DNA of 64,000 nucleotides from positions 310,001 through 374,000 of the forward strand of contig NZ_JAEAGP010000001.1 in the NCBI RefSeq assembly GCF_015999305.1, given 5' to 3'. Below the pieces are notes generated by a model that saw nothing but the letters and a program-made list of their open reading frames with translations, made no database searches and was not told where the DNA came from. Of the stretch, positions 28,824 to 37,587 are shown piece by piece; position 1 is the first letter of the stretch; the number at the start of each line of letters is the position of its first letter. Both the position numbers and the translations under genes were made by a program. The stretch is from Erythrobacter sp. YJ-T3-07 (GTDB lineage Bacteria > Pseudomonadota > Alphaproteobacteria > Sphingomonadales > Sphingomonadaceae).

Positions 28824-29618
28824 ATGATCGACTATCCCCGCCTTGAAGCCATCCTGCGCGAAGCGGGACGAATCGCCATGAATCGCTGGCCCGGAGCCGG
28901 AAACAGCGTGGAGGTGTGGGACAAGGGCACCAATGATCCGGTGTGCGAAGCCGATCTGGAGGTCGACACCTTCCTGAAGCGCGAACTGGGCGCCCTGCTG
29001 CCCAGCGCGGGCTGGCTGTCCGAAGAGAGCGCCGAGAATGCGGAGCGGCTGGACGACCGGCTGGTGTGGGTGGTCGACCCGATCGACGGCACCCGCGACT
29101 TCATCCGCGGGCGCAGCGGCTGGGCGGTATCGGTCGCGCTGGTATCCTCGGGCAGATCGCTGATCGCGGCGCTCGAAGCGCCCGCGCGCGAGGAAAGCTG
29201 GCGGGCCACGGCAGGACGCGGCGCGACCCTCAACGGAGAGGCGCTGGCGACATCTCGGCGCGAGCAGCTGGAGGGGGCACGTGTTCCCGCCAATGATCTG
29301 GCGAAAGACGATCGCGGTTTCACCAAGGTCGAGCAGCCGAACGGCATCGCCCTGCGCGCCGCGATGGTCGCTGCGGGGCAGGCGGACCTGCTTGCCACCA
29401 TGCGCTGGGGCTATGAGTGGGATATTGCCGCCGCGACGCTCATTGCGCGCGAGGCGGGCGCTTCGGTGAGCGATATTTTCGGCCAGCCGCTGGGATACAA
29501 CAAGCGCGATCCGCGCAGTTTCGGGCTGCTGGTATGCGCGCCCACGCTGCGCGAACCGGCGATCGAGCATTTCGGCCCGAGGGCGCGCGAACTGCTCGCC
29601 CAGAGCAAGGCGCGATAG
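28824..29618 (+). CDS. inositol monophosphatase family phosphatase
   Basis: Mg-dependent sugar-phosphate or nucleotide phosphatase, about 264 residues. Metal-site motifs are complete: LSEES near 64, [13 protein letters not shown] near 82, and [15 protein letters not shown] near 198. Close relatives include CysQ (3'-phosphoadenosine 5'-phosphate phosphatase), histidinol phosphatase and IMPase; the sequence alone does not choose between them. The ATG at 28824 starts directly before the conserved helix [13 protein letters not shown]. Confidence 0.88.
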   Translation: MIDYPRLEAILREAGRIAMNRWPGAGNSVEVWDKGTNDPVCEADLEVDTFLKRELGALLPSAGWLSEESAENAERLDDRLVWVVDPIDGTRDFIRGRSGWAVSVALVSSGRSLIAALEAPAREESWRATAGRGATLNGEALATSRREQLEGARVPANDLAKDDRGFTKVEQPNGIALRAAMVAAGQADLLATMRWGYEWDIAAATLIAREAGASVSDIFGQPLGYNKRDPRSFGLLVCAPTLREPAIEHFGPRARELLAQSKAR

Positions 29619-29632
29619 CGCGAGCGACAAAA

Positions 29633-29660
29633 AGGGCCGACGCATCGCTGCGCCGGCCCT
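29633..29660 (-). terminator. intrinsic terminator of the ompA-like gene
   Basis: AGGGCCG pairs with CGGCCCT, then one mismatch, then CGCA with TGCG around a TCGC loop. On the minus strand the hairpin is followed by five T. It lies 30 bases after the ompA-like stop; on the plus strand the exit is only CTT. Confidence 0.8.
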
Positions 29661-29689
29661 CTTGGTATTCGATGCCGTAGCGGCGGAAG

Positions 29690-30382
29690 TTAGCGGCGTG
29701 CGGCGGCCACTTCTTCCTGGCTGATCGGAACGATCTTGATCTCGACCCGGCGGTTGAGCGGCTCGTTCACGTTGTCGCCGGTGCGAACGCGCAGGTACTG
29801 CGGGTCTTCACCATAGCCGCGGGTCGCGATGCGGGCGCGCGAGACACCCTGCGAGACGAGGTAATTGGCGACCGCCTGGGCGCGCTGTTCGGACAGCTGC
29901 TGGTTATAGCTCGGGCTGCCGGTGGTGTCGGTGAAGCCGTACACGTCGATCAGCGAGTTGGGGTAGCGGATCATGCTCTGCGCCACGGTGTCGAGCGTGC
30001 GCTGGAACGCCGGGTTGATGTTGGCCGAGTTGGTCGCGAAGGTCACGCCGTCGGGCAGGCGCACCAGGATCGCATCTTGATCGCCGATTTCCTCGACATC
30101 GACGCCGCTGCCGGCGGTCTGCTCGTCAAGCTCGCGAATCTGGTCGTCGAACTGGTCGCCGATCACGGCCCCGGCGGAACCGCCGATGCCGGCACCGATG
30201 ATGCGGGCCGCGCCGCCGCCGATGATATCGCCCAGCAGGTAGCCAAGCGTACCGCCGACTGCCGCGCCGATCGCGGTGCGCGAAACCTTCTGCTCACCGG
30301 TGTTCGGGTCGGTAACGCAGGCCGAAGTGCTCACCAGCGCCGCAATGGCCACCGAAGAGAGAATAAGACGGGGGGTTTTCAT
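29690..30382 (-). CDS. OmpA family lipoprotein with glycine-zipper domain
   Basis: Outer-membrane lipoprotein that grips peptidoglycan. The signal ends STSAC. A glycine-zipper region follows (IGAAVGGTLGYLLGDIIGGG, residues about 38-75), then the OmpA/MotB domain from about 105 with the peptidoglycan-binding pattern DVYGFTDTTGSPSYNQQLSEQRA and the closing LNRRVEIKI. 230 residues, normal for YiaD-like proteins. It has an EcfG-type promoter about 90 bases upstream, so it is probably stress-induced, and its own terminator. Confidence 0.93.
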   Translation of the reverse strand: MKTPRLILSSVAIAALVSTSACVTDPNTGEQKVSRTAIGAAVGGTLGYLLGDIIGGGAARIIGAGIGGSAGAVIGDQFDDQIRELDEQTAGSGVDVEEIGDQDAILVRLPDGVTFATNSANINPAFQRTLDTVAQSMIRYPNSLIDVYGFTDTTGSPSYNQQLSEQRAQAVANYLVSQGVSRARIATRGYGEDPQYLRVRTGDNVNEPLNRRVEIKIVPISQEEVAAARR

Positions 30383-30471
30383 GAACTTGGTATCCCTTTG
30401 TGGTTTTTTATGCGCGCCCCCTCGGGCGCAAGTGGGGGGCTTCGCGTCCCACCCACGCTAGCCGGTTCGTC

Positions 30472-30497
30472 AACGCCGCCCGCTTCCCGCTTGTTCC
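30472..30497 (-). promoter_or_regulatory. EcfG-type general-stress promoter of the ompA-like gene
   Basis: On the minus strand: GGAAC (30497-30493), 17-base spacer, CGTT (30475-30472), an exact match to the EcfG consensus with the same spacing as the site at 17338. The predicted leader to the ATG at 30382 is about 80 bases. OmpA/glycine-zipper lipoproteins are plausible envelope-stress targets. Confidence 0.78.
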
Positions 30498-30563
30498 CGA
30501 TGGCCTGCACAAGCCGGTTCACGGCTGGCGCGGCGCAAGATTTGTGCTAGCGCGGCAGACACC

Positions 30564-31898
30564 GTGACACCTTTCCCCTGGACAGACCTGATCATCATTG
30601 CCGGATTGATCGTCCTCAACGGCGTCTTCGCGATGTCGGAGCTGGCGATCGTTTCGGCCAAGCACACCCGCCTGCAGGCCAAGGCGGAGGGCGGCAGCGT
30701 TGCCGCGGCAACCGCGCTGGAGCTGGCGGGCGATCCGGGCAAGTTCCTCTCCACCGTGCAGATCGGGATCACCTTGGTCGGGATCATTGCCGGCGCTTAC
30801 TCGGGCGCGAGCCTGGGGGGCCCGGTGGGCGAACGAATCGGCGATCCGCTGGGCCTGTCGGCCGACCGCGCGGAGCAGGTCGGCTTCATCCTGGTGATCG
30901 TGCTCACCACCTATGCCAGCCTGGTGATCGGCGAACTGGTGCCCAAGCAGCTCGCCCTGCGCTCGGCCGACCGGATCGCGATGGTCATGGCGCAGCCGAT
31001 GAAATGGCTCGCGAGGATCGCCGCGCCGGTGGTGTGGGTGCTCGATTTCTCCTCCGCCACGATCGTCCGCCTGTTCGGCGTGCGTCCGGGCGGTCAGAAC
31101 AGCGTCACCGCCGAGGAACTGCAGATGCTGTTTGCCGAGGCGACCCGCAGCGGAGTGCTGGAGGCTGACCAGAGCGCAATTCTGAAAGGCGTGGTCAGGC
31201 TCGCCGACCGCCCCGTGCGCGAGGTTATGACCCCGCGCACCGAGCTCGACTGGATCGATGCCGATGCCGACCGGGCCGAGATCGAGGCGACGATCGGCGA
31301 CACGCCGCACTCGCTGCTGCCGGTGGCGGAAGGCTCTGCCGACAAGGTCGTCGGCGTGGTCAAGGTGCGCGAAGTGCTTGCCGCGATGCTGACGGGGCAG
31401 CCGTTCAAGCTGACCGACCTGGCCAAGCGGGTGGAGGTGGTGCCCGACCAGCTCGACGCGATGGACGCGCTGCGCGTGCTGCAGCAGGCGGACGTCGCGA
31501 TGGCGATGGTCCACGACGAATACGGCCATCTCGACGGGATCGTGACCCCGATCGACCTGCTCACCGCGATCGTCGGCCAGTTCGAAAGCGACAAGGATCA
31601 GGGCGAGATACCCGAGGTGATCGAGCGCGCAGATGGATCGCTGCTGATATCCGGCAGCCTCGATGCGGAATCGCTCGGCGACCGGCTGGCGCTGGATTAC
31701 GGCGAAGATCGCGAGTTCGCGACCGCCGCAGGCTTCGCGCTCTCGGTGCTCAAGCATCTGCCCGAAGAGGGCGAGGTATTCACCCATCAGGGCTGGCGAT
31801 TCGAGATCGTCGATATGGACGGGCGCAAGATCGACAAGCTGCTGGTGCAGCAGAATGACTCGCCCGGTTCGGTTGCGACGGCCGATCTTGCCCAGTGA
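30564..31898 (+). CDS. CNNM/CorC-like membrane protein (DUF21, CBS pair, CorC_HlyC)
   Basis: A 444-residue protein often labelled hemolysin family. Order: DUF21 membrane domain with three to four helices (residues about 1-185, including GELVPKQLALRSADRIA), a CBS pair (about 205-335, with REVMTPRTELDWIDAD and DEYGHLDGIVTPIDLLTAIVG), and a C-terminal CorC_HlyC transport-associated domain. Relatives handle magnesium or cobalt efflux; a hemolytic role is not supported here. It starts with GTG. Confidence 0.93.
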   Translation: MTPFPWTDLIIIAGLIVLNGVFAMSELAIVSAKHTRLQAKAEGGSVAAATALELAGDPGKFLSTVQIGITLVGIIAGAYSGASLGGPVGERIGDPLGLSADRAEQVGFILVIVLTTYASLVIGELVPKQLALRSADRIAMVMAQPMKWLARIAAPVVWVLDFSSATIVRLFGVRPGGQNSVTAEELQMLFAEATRSGVLEADQSAILKGVVRLADRPVREVMTPRTELDWIDADADRAEIEATIGDTPHSLLPVAEGSADKVVGVVKVREVLAAMLTGQPFKLTDLAKRVEVVPDQLDAMDALRVLQQADVAMAMVHDEYGHLDGIVTPIDLLTAIVGQFESDKDQGEIPEVIERADGSLLISGSLDAESLGDRLALDYGEDREFATAAGFALSVLKHLPEEGEVFTHQGWRFEIVDMDGRKIDKLLVQQNDSPGSVATADLAQ

Positions 31899-31945
31899 CA
31901 GGCGGGGGTGACGGAACGGGCCCGCTCACGGGGCATTCGACCATC

Positions 31946-32803
31946 ATGAGTACATCCCGCGATATCTGGTTGATCACGAACGAAGGCAGCGGATCGGTGC
32001 GCGAGGAGCTGCTCGCCGACCTGCACGAGGCGTGCGAGCGGTCGAGCCTGTGCATTGCACAGCGCACGACCTTCCCCTCCGAGGAGATTCCCTCGCCTGC
32101 CGAACTCGACCGGCGGGGTATCGACACCGTCGTCACTCTGGGCGGTGACGGCACGATCAATGCCGTCGTCGCGGCGCTCGACGGATGGGGCGGGGCGGTT
32201 CTGCCGCTGCCGGGCGGTACGCAGAACCTTCTGCCCAAGCGGGTGCATGGCGAGGCCGATGTCCACGAGGTGATCGAGGCGTTCGCCCGCGGGAACGCGC
32301 GCCGGGTCCGGCCGCAGATCATCCGCTCTTCGAAAGGCATCGCGCTGGCCGGGCTGCTGGTCGGCCCCGGGACCAGCTGGAACGAGGTGCGCGAGGCACT
32401 GCGCGCGGCCGATGCGGGTGCGATGCTGACGGCGGCGGGTGCCGCGATCCAGAACACTGCCGGCCAGCCGCCCGTGCGAATCCGGCAGCCCGATGCAGGT
32501 GCGCCCGAAGGCTACCCGATTGTGGAGCTGATGCCGCATGCCGGCGGGATCGAGGTTGCCGCCTATCATGCGCGGACCGGGGCAGACTTCGTCGCCCAGA
32601 CCTGGGCGCTGTTGCGGCAGGAATTTCGCGAGGGTCCGCACGACACCCTCGGCCCGTTTCAGGAAACCACGCTCGCCAGCACGGGCGCCCAGCCGCTGGA
32701 CCTGCTGCTGGACGGGGAGCCTGCCCATGGCGACGCGACCGAGACATTCGTGCTCGACAAGAGTCCCGTCGATCTGATCGCGACACTGGCGCAAGAGGAC
32801 TGA
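31946..32803 (+). CDS. diacylglycerol kinase catalytic-domain protein
   Basis: A lipid-kinase-like protein of about 285 residues. The nucleotide motif TLGGDGTINAVVAAL is near residue 65 and the second motif LPLPGGTQNLLPKRV near 90; GGTxN is the family hallmark. It lacks a membrane anchor. Known family members phosphorylate diacylglycerol, sphingoid bases or related lipids, so with sphingolipid-making sphingomonads a sphingoid substrate is possible but not shown. A GTG at 31895 overlapping the previous stop is the alternative start. The phosphoesterase gene follows after 4 bases. Confidence 0.82.
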   Translation: MSTSRDIWLITNEGSGSVREELLADLHEACERSSLCIAQRTTFPSEEIPSPAELDRRGIDTVVTLGGDGTINAVVAALDGWGGAVLPLPGGTQNLLPKRVHGEADVHEVIEAFARGNARRVRPQIIRSSKGIALAGLLVGPGTSWNEVREALRAADAGAMLTAAGAAIQNTAGQPPVRIRQPDAGAPEGYPIVELMPHAGGIEVAAYHARTGADFVAQTWALLRQEFREGPHDTLGPFQETTLASTGAQPLDLLLDGEPAHGDATETFVLDKSPVDLIATLAQED

Positions 32804-32807
32804 CCTG

Positions 32808-33662
32808 ATGGCCGAGACGCTGCTGTTCCATGTCAGCGATATTCACTTCGGGCTCGAAAACAACGAGGCGCTCGACTGGTTCGCCGCCGAGGTCGCGCGG
32901 CTGCGGCCCGACGCGGTCGCGATCACCGGCGACCTGACCATGCGCGCGCGCCACCACGAGTTTCGCGCGGCGGAAGAGTGGATCGGGACCCTGCAGGCGC
33001 CCGCCACGCTCGATGTCGGCAATCACGACATGCCCTATTTCAACCTGATCGAGCGGTTTGTGACGCCCTACAAGCGGTTCGGGCGGCTGACCGATATCGT
33101 CGAGCGGGAGATCGACCTGCCGGGGATCGCGCTTGTGCCGCTGAAGACCGCTGTGCGCGCACAGCCCCGCTTCAACTGGTCCAAGGGCTGGGTCACCGGC
33201 CGCGCGCTGGAGGATTGCCTTGCGCGGATCGACGCGCTGCCTTCAGGCACCCGCGCGTTGGTGACCGTGCATCACCCTTTGCGCGAAGTCGGTACGCAGG
33301 GCACCGCGATGACCCGCGGCGGCGCGAATGCGCTGGCCGAACTGGCGAAGCGCAACGTGCTTGGCGTGCTGTCCGGCCATGTCCACGACGCGTTCGAGAT
33401 CATGGAAGACACGCCCCACGGCCCGGTCCGCATGATCGGCGCGGGCACGCTATCGCAGCGCCTGCGCTCCACTCCGCCCAGTTTCAACGAGCTGCGCTGG
33501 GATGGCGAGACGCTGCGGGTGCATATCCGCAATCTCGAGAACATCGATGACGAGGCGATGAAGATCGACGACGTCCCCGAAGACGCGCATCCGCCGCGCG
33601 AAGAAGGCGAACCGGTCGCGCCCGTCGGCGCGGTCCCGCGCACCGATCCGCCGGTGAGCTGA
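32808..33662 (+). CDS. calcineurin-like metallophosphoesterase
   Basis: About 284 residues with all metal-binding blocks of the family: SDIHFG at 10-15, GDLTMRARHHEF near 44, VGNHDMPYF near 67, VHHPLREVG near 148 and SGHVHDAFE near 187. No signal peptide, so it acts in the cytoplasm. Relatives hydrolyse cyclic nucleotides, phospholipids or lipid-linked phosphates. It is coupled to the lipid-kinase-like gene, which hints at a shared phospholipid substrate, though this is inference. The C-terminal 35 residues are acidic and proline-rich and probably disordered. Confidence 0.88.
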   Translation: MAETLLFHVSDIHFGLENNEALDWFAAEVARLRPDAVAITGDLTMRARHHEFRAAEEWIGTLQAPATLDVGNHDMPYFNLIERFVTPYKRFGRLTDIVEREIDLPGIALVPLKTAVRAQPRFNWSKGWVTGRALEDCLARIDALPSGTRALVTVHHPLREVGTQGTAMTRGGANALAELAKRNVLGVLSGHVHDAFEIMEDTPHGPVRMIGAGTLSQRLRSTPPSFNELRWDGETLRVHIRNLENIDDEAMKIDDVPEDAHPPREEGEPVAPVGAVPRTDPPVS

Positions 33663-33698
33663 TCCGCGCACGCGGAAAACCAGTTTCCCAAACAAAAA

Positions 33699-33722
33699 GG
33701 GCGGCGCCTCGTGGCACCGCCC
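33699..33722 (-). terminator. intrinsic terminator of the rplM-rpsI operon
   Basis: GGGCGG pairs with CCGCCC, extended by GCC/GGC past one mismatch, loop TCGT. On the minus strand it is followed by TTTTTGTTT. It lies 28 bases after the rpsI stop. Confidence 0.82.
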
Positions 33723-33749
33723 CTCCTGGTGATCCGTTGTTCTTGTAGC

Positions 33750-34298
33750 TTAGCGCTTCGAGAACTGGAAGCTACGGCGTGCCTTGGCCCGGCCGTACTT
33801 CTTACGCTCGACCACGCGGCTGTCGCGGGTCAGGAAGCCTGCCGCCTTGACCGTGCTGCGCAGTGCGGGCTCGTACTTGGTCAGCGCCTGCGCGATGCCG
33901 TGCTTCACCGCACCGGCCTGGCCCGACAGGCCGCCGCCGCGAACGGTGGCGATCACGTCGTACTGGCCTTCGCGATCGGTGATCGCGAACGGCTGGTTGA
34001 TCACGAGGCGCAGAGTCGGACGTGCGAAATACGTTTCCTGCTCCTTGCCGTTGATCGTGATCGTGCCCTTGCCCGGCTTGATCCAGACGCGGGCGACCGC
34101 GTCCTTGCGGCGACCGGTGGCGTAGGCGCGGCCATGCTGGTCCAGCTCCTGCTCGCGCAGCGGCGCGGTGCTCTGGGCGACCACGGCGGCGTCGGCAGCA
34201 GGCGCATCACCCGCGATGTTCGCGAGATCGGCGAGATCGCGCACGCTCTCGGCCTTTTCGGAGCCCTGCGATTCGTTCTGGTTCTTGTCGTCGGCCAT
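33750..34298 (-). CDS. rpsI: 30S ribosomal protein S9
   Basis: Small-subunit protein whose C-terminal tail reaches the P-site tRNA. The core begins at about residue 53 ([16 protein letters not shown]) and ends in the invariant basic tail [17 protein letters not shown]. At 182 residues it is about 50 longer than E. coli S9; the extra is an acidic, Asn/Gln/Ala-rich N-terminal extension with no obvious fold. The ATG shares one base with the rplM stop, so the two are coupled. Confidence 0.98.
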   Translation of the reverse strand: MADDKNQNESQGSEKAESVRDLADLANIAGDAPAADAAVVAQSTAPLREQELDQHGRAYATGRRKDAVARVWIKPGKGTITINGKEQETYFARPTLRLVINQPFAITDREGQYDVIATVRGGGLSGQAGAVKHGIAQALTKYEPALRSTVKAAGFLTRDSRVVERKKYGRAKARRSFQFSKR

Positions 34299-34777
34299 TA
34301 TGCGAGAGCCTTGTTCTTGCGGTTCATCGAAGCAACGTCGAGCACCTCGGGCTTCTGCCCGTCATGCGGATGCTCGGTGCCGGCATACAGGTGCAGCGCC
34401 TTCATCTGCTGGCGACCAAGCGGCCCGCGCGGAATCATCCGCTCGACAGCCTTTTCCACCACGCGCTCGGGGAACTTGCCCTCGAGGATCTTGGCGGGCG
34501 TGGTTTCCTTGATGCCGCCGGCATAGCCGGTGTGCTTGTAATACTTCTTGTTGCCCATCTTGCGGCCGGTGAACTTCACCTTGTCCGCATTGAGGATGAT
34601 CACGTGATCACCGCAATCGACGTGCGGGGTGTAGCTCGGCTTGTGCTTGCCGCGCAGGATGTTCGCAACGATCGAGGCGAGGCGGCCCACAACGAGGCCT
34701 TCCGCGTCGATCACGTACCAGTTCTTTTCGACCTCGGCCGGTTTGATTGACCGGGTCATCTTGCTGAGCGCCTTCAT
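34298..34777 (-). CDS. rplM: 50S ribosomal protein L13
   Basis: Early-assembling large-subunit protein, 159 residues. Family motifs: [16 protein letters not shown] near 21, [19 protein letters not shown] near 47, [15 protein letters not shown] near 72, and [19 protein letters not shown] near 111. First gene of the operon; in E. coli L13 represses this operon by binding its leader, and the leader here is about 80 bases. Confidence 0.98.
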   Translation of the reverse strand: MKALSKMTRSIKPAEVEKNWYVIDAEGLVVGRLASIVANILRGKHKPSYTPHVDCGDHVIILNADKVKFTGRKMGNKKYYKHTGYAGGIKETTPAKILEGKFPERVVEKAVERMIPRGPLGRQQMKALHLYAGTEHPHDGQKPEVLDVASMNRKNKALA

Positions 34778-34865
34778 GGCTGTCGTGTCCCTCGAGAATT
34801 AGGGGGGTCTCGCCGGAGGATGAAACGCGCGTTTCGCCGATTCGCCCAGCCGGTCGTGGAGCGCG

Positions 34866-34894
34866 CTAATGCGTCCGAAGGCCTCCCAAGTCAA
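34866..34894 (-). promoter_or_regulatory. housekeeping-sigma promoter of rplM-rpsI
   Basis: On the minus strand: -35 TTGACT (34894-34889), 17-base spacer, -10 CATTAG (34871-34866). The distance to the rplM start is 88 bases. The -35 matches five of six consensus bases. Confidence 0.6.
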
Positions 34895-34921
34895 GCAATC
34901 TCGGGGGTTAGCGAAGAGGTA

Positions 34922-35638
34922 TTATGATACCGCGTCGTATAGCCGCCAGGTTTCGGCGGCGCTGCGCGAACTCTCGCCAACCGTTGTAATCGCTTCGCGC
35001 ACGAAGCTGTCGAGCAGTCCGGATGCCCGGTCTGCCTGCGCCTTTTCGCGCAGTTCGACCCGGCCCTGCCCGCCGTCCGCCAAGGCGACCTCGCGGGTCG
35101 CCGTCCTGTCCCGTGGGGCGGGGAAGAGGAGGTCAGGTGGCAGGCGCGAAAGCCAGCCCATCTGCCGCTGCGAAAGCTGGGCGACGAATTCCCGCACATT
35201 CAGATCGACGGCGGGTGCGGACGAATGGCCCGCGACATAGTCGGCCGCAGCCTCGATCACCGTGTTGGGGAGCGGGTCGAGCCTGCTGTCGCCGGGCTGA
35301 TCGACGATCGTTCCGCTGGCCGAGAGTCGCAGGGGCAGCAGGCTGGCGGTGCGCTGCTCCTCCAGCCGGGCGAGTGCGGCGAGTTCTGGGGGCGCCTCGA
35401 CCACGCTCGTCACCTGCTCCCCGGTCACTTCAACACCGCCGCCCGCCGCGTCAAACCGGATCAGCCAGCCGCGATTGACGATGATCGCCTTGCCGTCGAA
35501 CAGGTCGCGCCGCAGCACGCGCTCCAGCCGGAATTCGCCCTGAGGAACGGCGCGTGCGGCGAGCAGCGAAGCGGGGTGGAGGGCAAGCGGAGCAAACCCG
35601 ACCAGACCAAGCCCCGTCAGAAAGCCGCGCCGCTCCAT
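34922..35638 (-). CDS. Tat-exported protein of unknown function
   Basis: About 238 residues. The N-terminus is a likely twin-arginine signal (MERRGFLTGLGLVGFAPLALH, cut here to its key RRGFL), cleaved after an Ala-Arg-Ala. The mature part mixes beta strands and helices, without cysteines. I do not recognise a domain. It is the last gene of the ctaA-cutA-this operon, 5 bases after cutA. Tat export suggests that it folds or binds a cofactor before crossing the membrane, which is inference. Confidence 0.68.
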   Translation of the reverse strand: MERRGFLTGLGLVGFAPLALHPASLLAARAVPQGEFRLERVLRRDLFDGKAIIVNRGWLIRFDAAGGGVEVTGEQVTSVVEAPPELAALARLEEQRTASLLPLRLSASGTIVDQPGDSRLDPLPNTVIEAAADYVAGHSSAPAVDLNVREFVAQLSQRQMGWLSRLPPDLLFPAPRDRTATREVALADGGQGRVELREKAQADRASGLLDSFVREAITTVGESSRSAAETWRLYDAVS

Positions 35639-35643
35639 CTTGG

Positions 35644-35955
35644 CTAACCGCCCAGCGCCGCCAGCCAGGCCGCGGTGGCTTTGCCAGCGCTGTCCGCCCG
35701 CCATCCGAGAATCGCAGGCGCTTCGTACTGGTGCAGCGTTTCCAGACGGGCGACGGCATCGTCCAGCCGCTCGGCACTGGTCTTGAACAGGATCGCGATC
35801 TCCTCGCCCTCGCCGCGCTCGCCATCCCATTCGAACAGCGACTCGATCCGGCCGAGCACGTTGGCACAGGCAATCAGGCGCTCGTCGAGCAGTTGCGAGG
35901 CGACCGCGCGGGCGTCCTCACGAGTGGCGAAGACGGTGTAGATCAGCGCGCTCAC
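35644..35955 (-). CDS. cutA: divalent-cation tolerance protein CutA
   Basis: A 103-residue trimeric PII-like protein. Visible features: IYTVFATREDARAVASQLL at the N-terminus, ACANVLGRIESLFEWDG, then EIAILFKTSAERLDDAVARL and the ending YEAPAILGW. It is linked to copper tolerance in E. coli, but its true role is unclear. It starts with GTG overlapping the ctaA stop (GTGA). Confidence 0.93.
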   Translation of the reverse strand: MSALIYTVFATREDARAVASQLLDERLIACANVLGRIESLFEWDGERGEGEEIAILFKTSAERLDDAVARLETLHQYEAPAILGWRADSAGKATAAWLAALGG

Positions 35956-37034
35956 GCGGCGAGCCCCTCCATCCTGCTGGTGCGCTGGCCCAATGCGTGG
36001 GCCGAGGCGGCAGTGGCCGCGACCAGAAGGGCACCGGTCACCTGGTGGGCGACCGCGACCCAGACCGACACTCCGGTGACGACCGTCACGATCCCAAGCA
36101 GAACCTGCGCGCAGACGATCACCAGCAGAGCCTTGCCCGCGATCCCATCGCGCCGGGAGGCTTGCAGGCCGAGCCAGACGAGCGCCGCGAAGGCGATCCA
36201 CGCAAACCAGCGATGGAGGAAATGCAGCAGGAAGGGATCATGCGTGAAGGCCCAGAACGCGCCCTGCGCCCAGTTCGCCTCGGGCATGAAGCGGCCCTGC
36301 ATCAGCGGCCAGGTATTCGACGCCAGCCCCGCGTTAAGCCCCGCGACCCATGCGCCCAGCACGATCTGGATGAACAAAACCACGCCCGCCAGCGCGGCGA
36401 ACGGTCGCAGCCGCGCCGGCCGTGCCCGCGGATCGCGCTTGAGCGTGCGCAGGTCGAGCGCGGTCCACACCAGGCCCGCCAGGGTAATCAGCGCAGTGCC
36501 GAGGTGGATCGAAAGCCAGAAATGGCTCACGTCGGTCATCTCGCCGCCGAGGCCGGAGCGGACCATCAGCCAGCCGAACACGCCCTGCAGGCCACCCAGC
36601 GCAAGCAGCGCGACCAGCCGAGGCTTGTAACTGCGCGGGATCCATCCGCGCACCCAGGCGAAGATCAGGGGCAGCGCAAACACCATTCCGATCAGTCGCC
36701 CGAGCAGGCGGTGGAACCATTCCCAGAAGAAGATGCCCTTGAAGTCGGACAGCGTCATGCCCGCAGGCCCCGCCTCAAGCCGATATTCCGGGGTCGCCTG
36801 ATACCTCGCGAACTCCGCCTGCCATGCCTGTTCGCTGAGCGGCGGCAGCACGCCTTTAACCGGGTCCCACTGGGTGATCGAAAGGCCGGACTCGGTCAGC
36901 CGGGTAATGCCGCCAACCGCTACGATCGTGACCACCAGAGCGGCAACGATGATCAGCCACCAGGCCAGCCAGCCGGGACGGGCGGTGTCGATCATGCGCG
37001 GGGTCTCGGGGCGGCGGGATAACAGGCTTGCCAT
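35952..37034 (-). CDS. ctaA: heme A synthase (COX15/CtaA)
   Basis: Converts heme O to heme A for aa3-type cytochrome oxidase. About 360 residues and eight membrane helices, the COX15 (alphaproteobacterial/mitochondrial) form. The conserved segments GGITRLTESGLSITQW near 40, FKGIFFWEWFHRLLGRLIG near 96, and the His-bearing SIHLGTALI, LHFLHRWFAW and AVAHQVTGALL are present. The ATG at 37034 is used. Oxidase subunit genes are not in the window. Confidence 0.96.
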   Translation of the reverse strand: MASLLSRRPETPRMIDTARPGWLAWWLIIVAALVVTIVAVGGITRLTESGLSITQWDPVKGVLPPLSEQAWQAEFARYQATPEYRLEAGPAGMTLSDFKGIFFWEWFHRLLGRLIGMVFALPLIFAWVRGWIPRSYKPRLVALLALGGLQGVFGWLMVRSGLGGEMTDVSHFWLSIHLGTALITLAGLVWTALDLRTLKRDPRARPARLRPFAALAGVVLFIQIVLGAWVAGLNAGLASNTWPLMQGRFMPEANWAQGAFWAFTHDPFLLHFLHRWFAWIAFAALVWLGLQASRRDGIAGKALLVIVCAQVLLGIVTVVTGVSVWVAVAHQVTGALLVAATAASAHALGQRTSRMEGLAA

Positions 37035-37148
37035 GGCGCCTGAATGCGTGCCCGCGCGCCCAGTTGCAAGCACGCAAACCTGCGTCAGGGCTGAATTTTC
37101 GCCCCGGTTACCTTGCAAAATAAAACAACGTCACATACTTGGCTGGCA

Positions 37149-37568
37149 ATGGACATCCGCAGTCTCTCGAATCGTGTCCGCCTCGATACGATGGGTATCG
37201 CCCTGTCCGCGCTGTGCGCGGTGCACTGCGTGCTGACCATCGTGGTGATTTCCTCGCTCGGCCTCGCGGGTGGCTGGCTGCTCGCGCCCGAACTGCACTG
37301 GTGGGGCCTCGCCGCCGCGACGATCATCGCCGGAGTCGCGATCGGTATCGGCGCGGTGCGGCACAAGCGGCGGATGCCCTTCGTGATCGCGATGACCGGG
37401 CTCACCTTCATGGGCGGTGCGCTGGCCGCGCCGCACGGGGTGGAAGAAGCCATGCTGACGATCATCGGCGTGGCGCTGGTTTCGCTGGGCCACGTCCTCA
37501 ACCTGCGCAGTTCGCATTCGCGCCATCGCGGCCCTGGCGAAGGGACTGGCTTGCGCGAACGGCGCTGA
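37149..37568 (+). CDS. MerC-domain membrane protein
   Basis: About 139 residues with four membrane helices. The first helix holds the family pattern [16 protein letters not shown], with the Cys and Cys-His positions typical of MerC-like proteins; the C-terminus is basic and soluble. MerC proper carries mercury in mer operons. There are no mer genes here, so this is a chromosomal MerC-like protein, perhaps for another thiophilic metal. An in-frame TTG at 37113 is possible but has no ribosome site. Confidence 0.82.
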   Translation: MDIRSLSNRVRLDTMGIALSALCAVHCVLTIVVISSLGLAGGWLLAPELHWWGLAAATIIAGVAIGIGAVRHKRRMPFVIAMTGLTFMGGALAAPHGVEEAMLTIIGVALVSLGHVLNLRSSHSRHRGPGEGTGLRERR

Positions 37569-37587
37569 GGCCCCAAGTCGCCCGGCC

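Noticed and set aside
30564..31898. Reading the CBS/DUF21 protein as a true hemolysin
   Set aside because: The 'hemolysin' label is historical. The DUF21-CBS-CorC layout points to an ion-transport-related membrane protein.
37569..37587. TPP riboswitch upstream of thiSG
   Set aside because: Only 19 bases separate the MerC-like stop from the thiSG start, and no THI-box sequence is visible in or before the gap.
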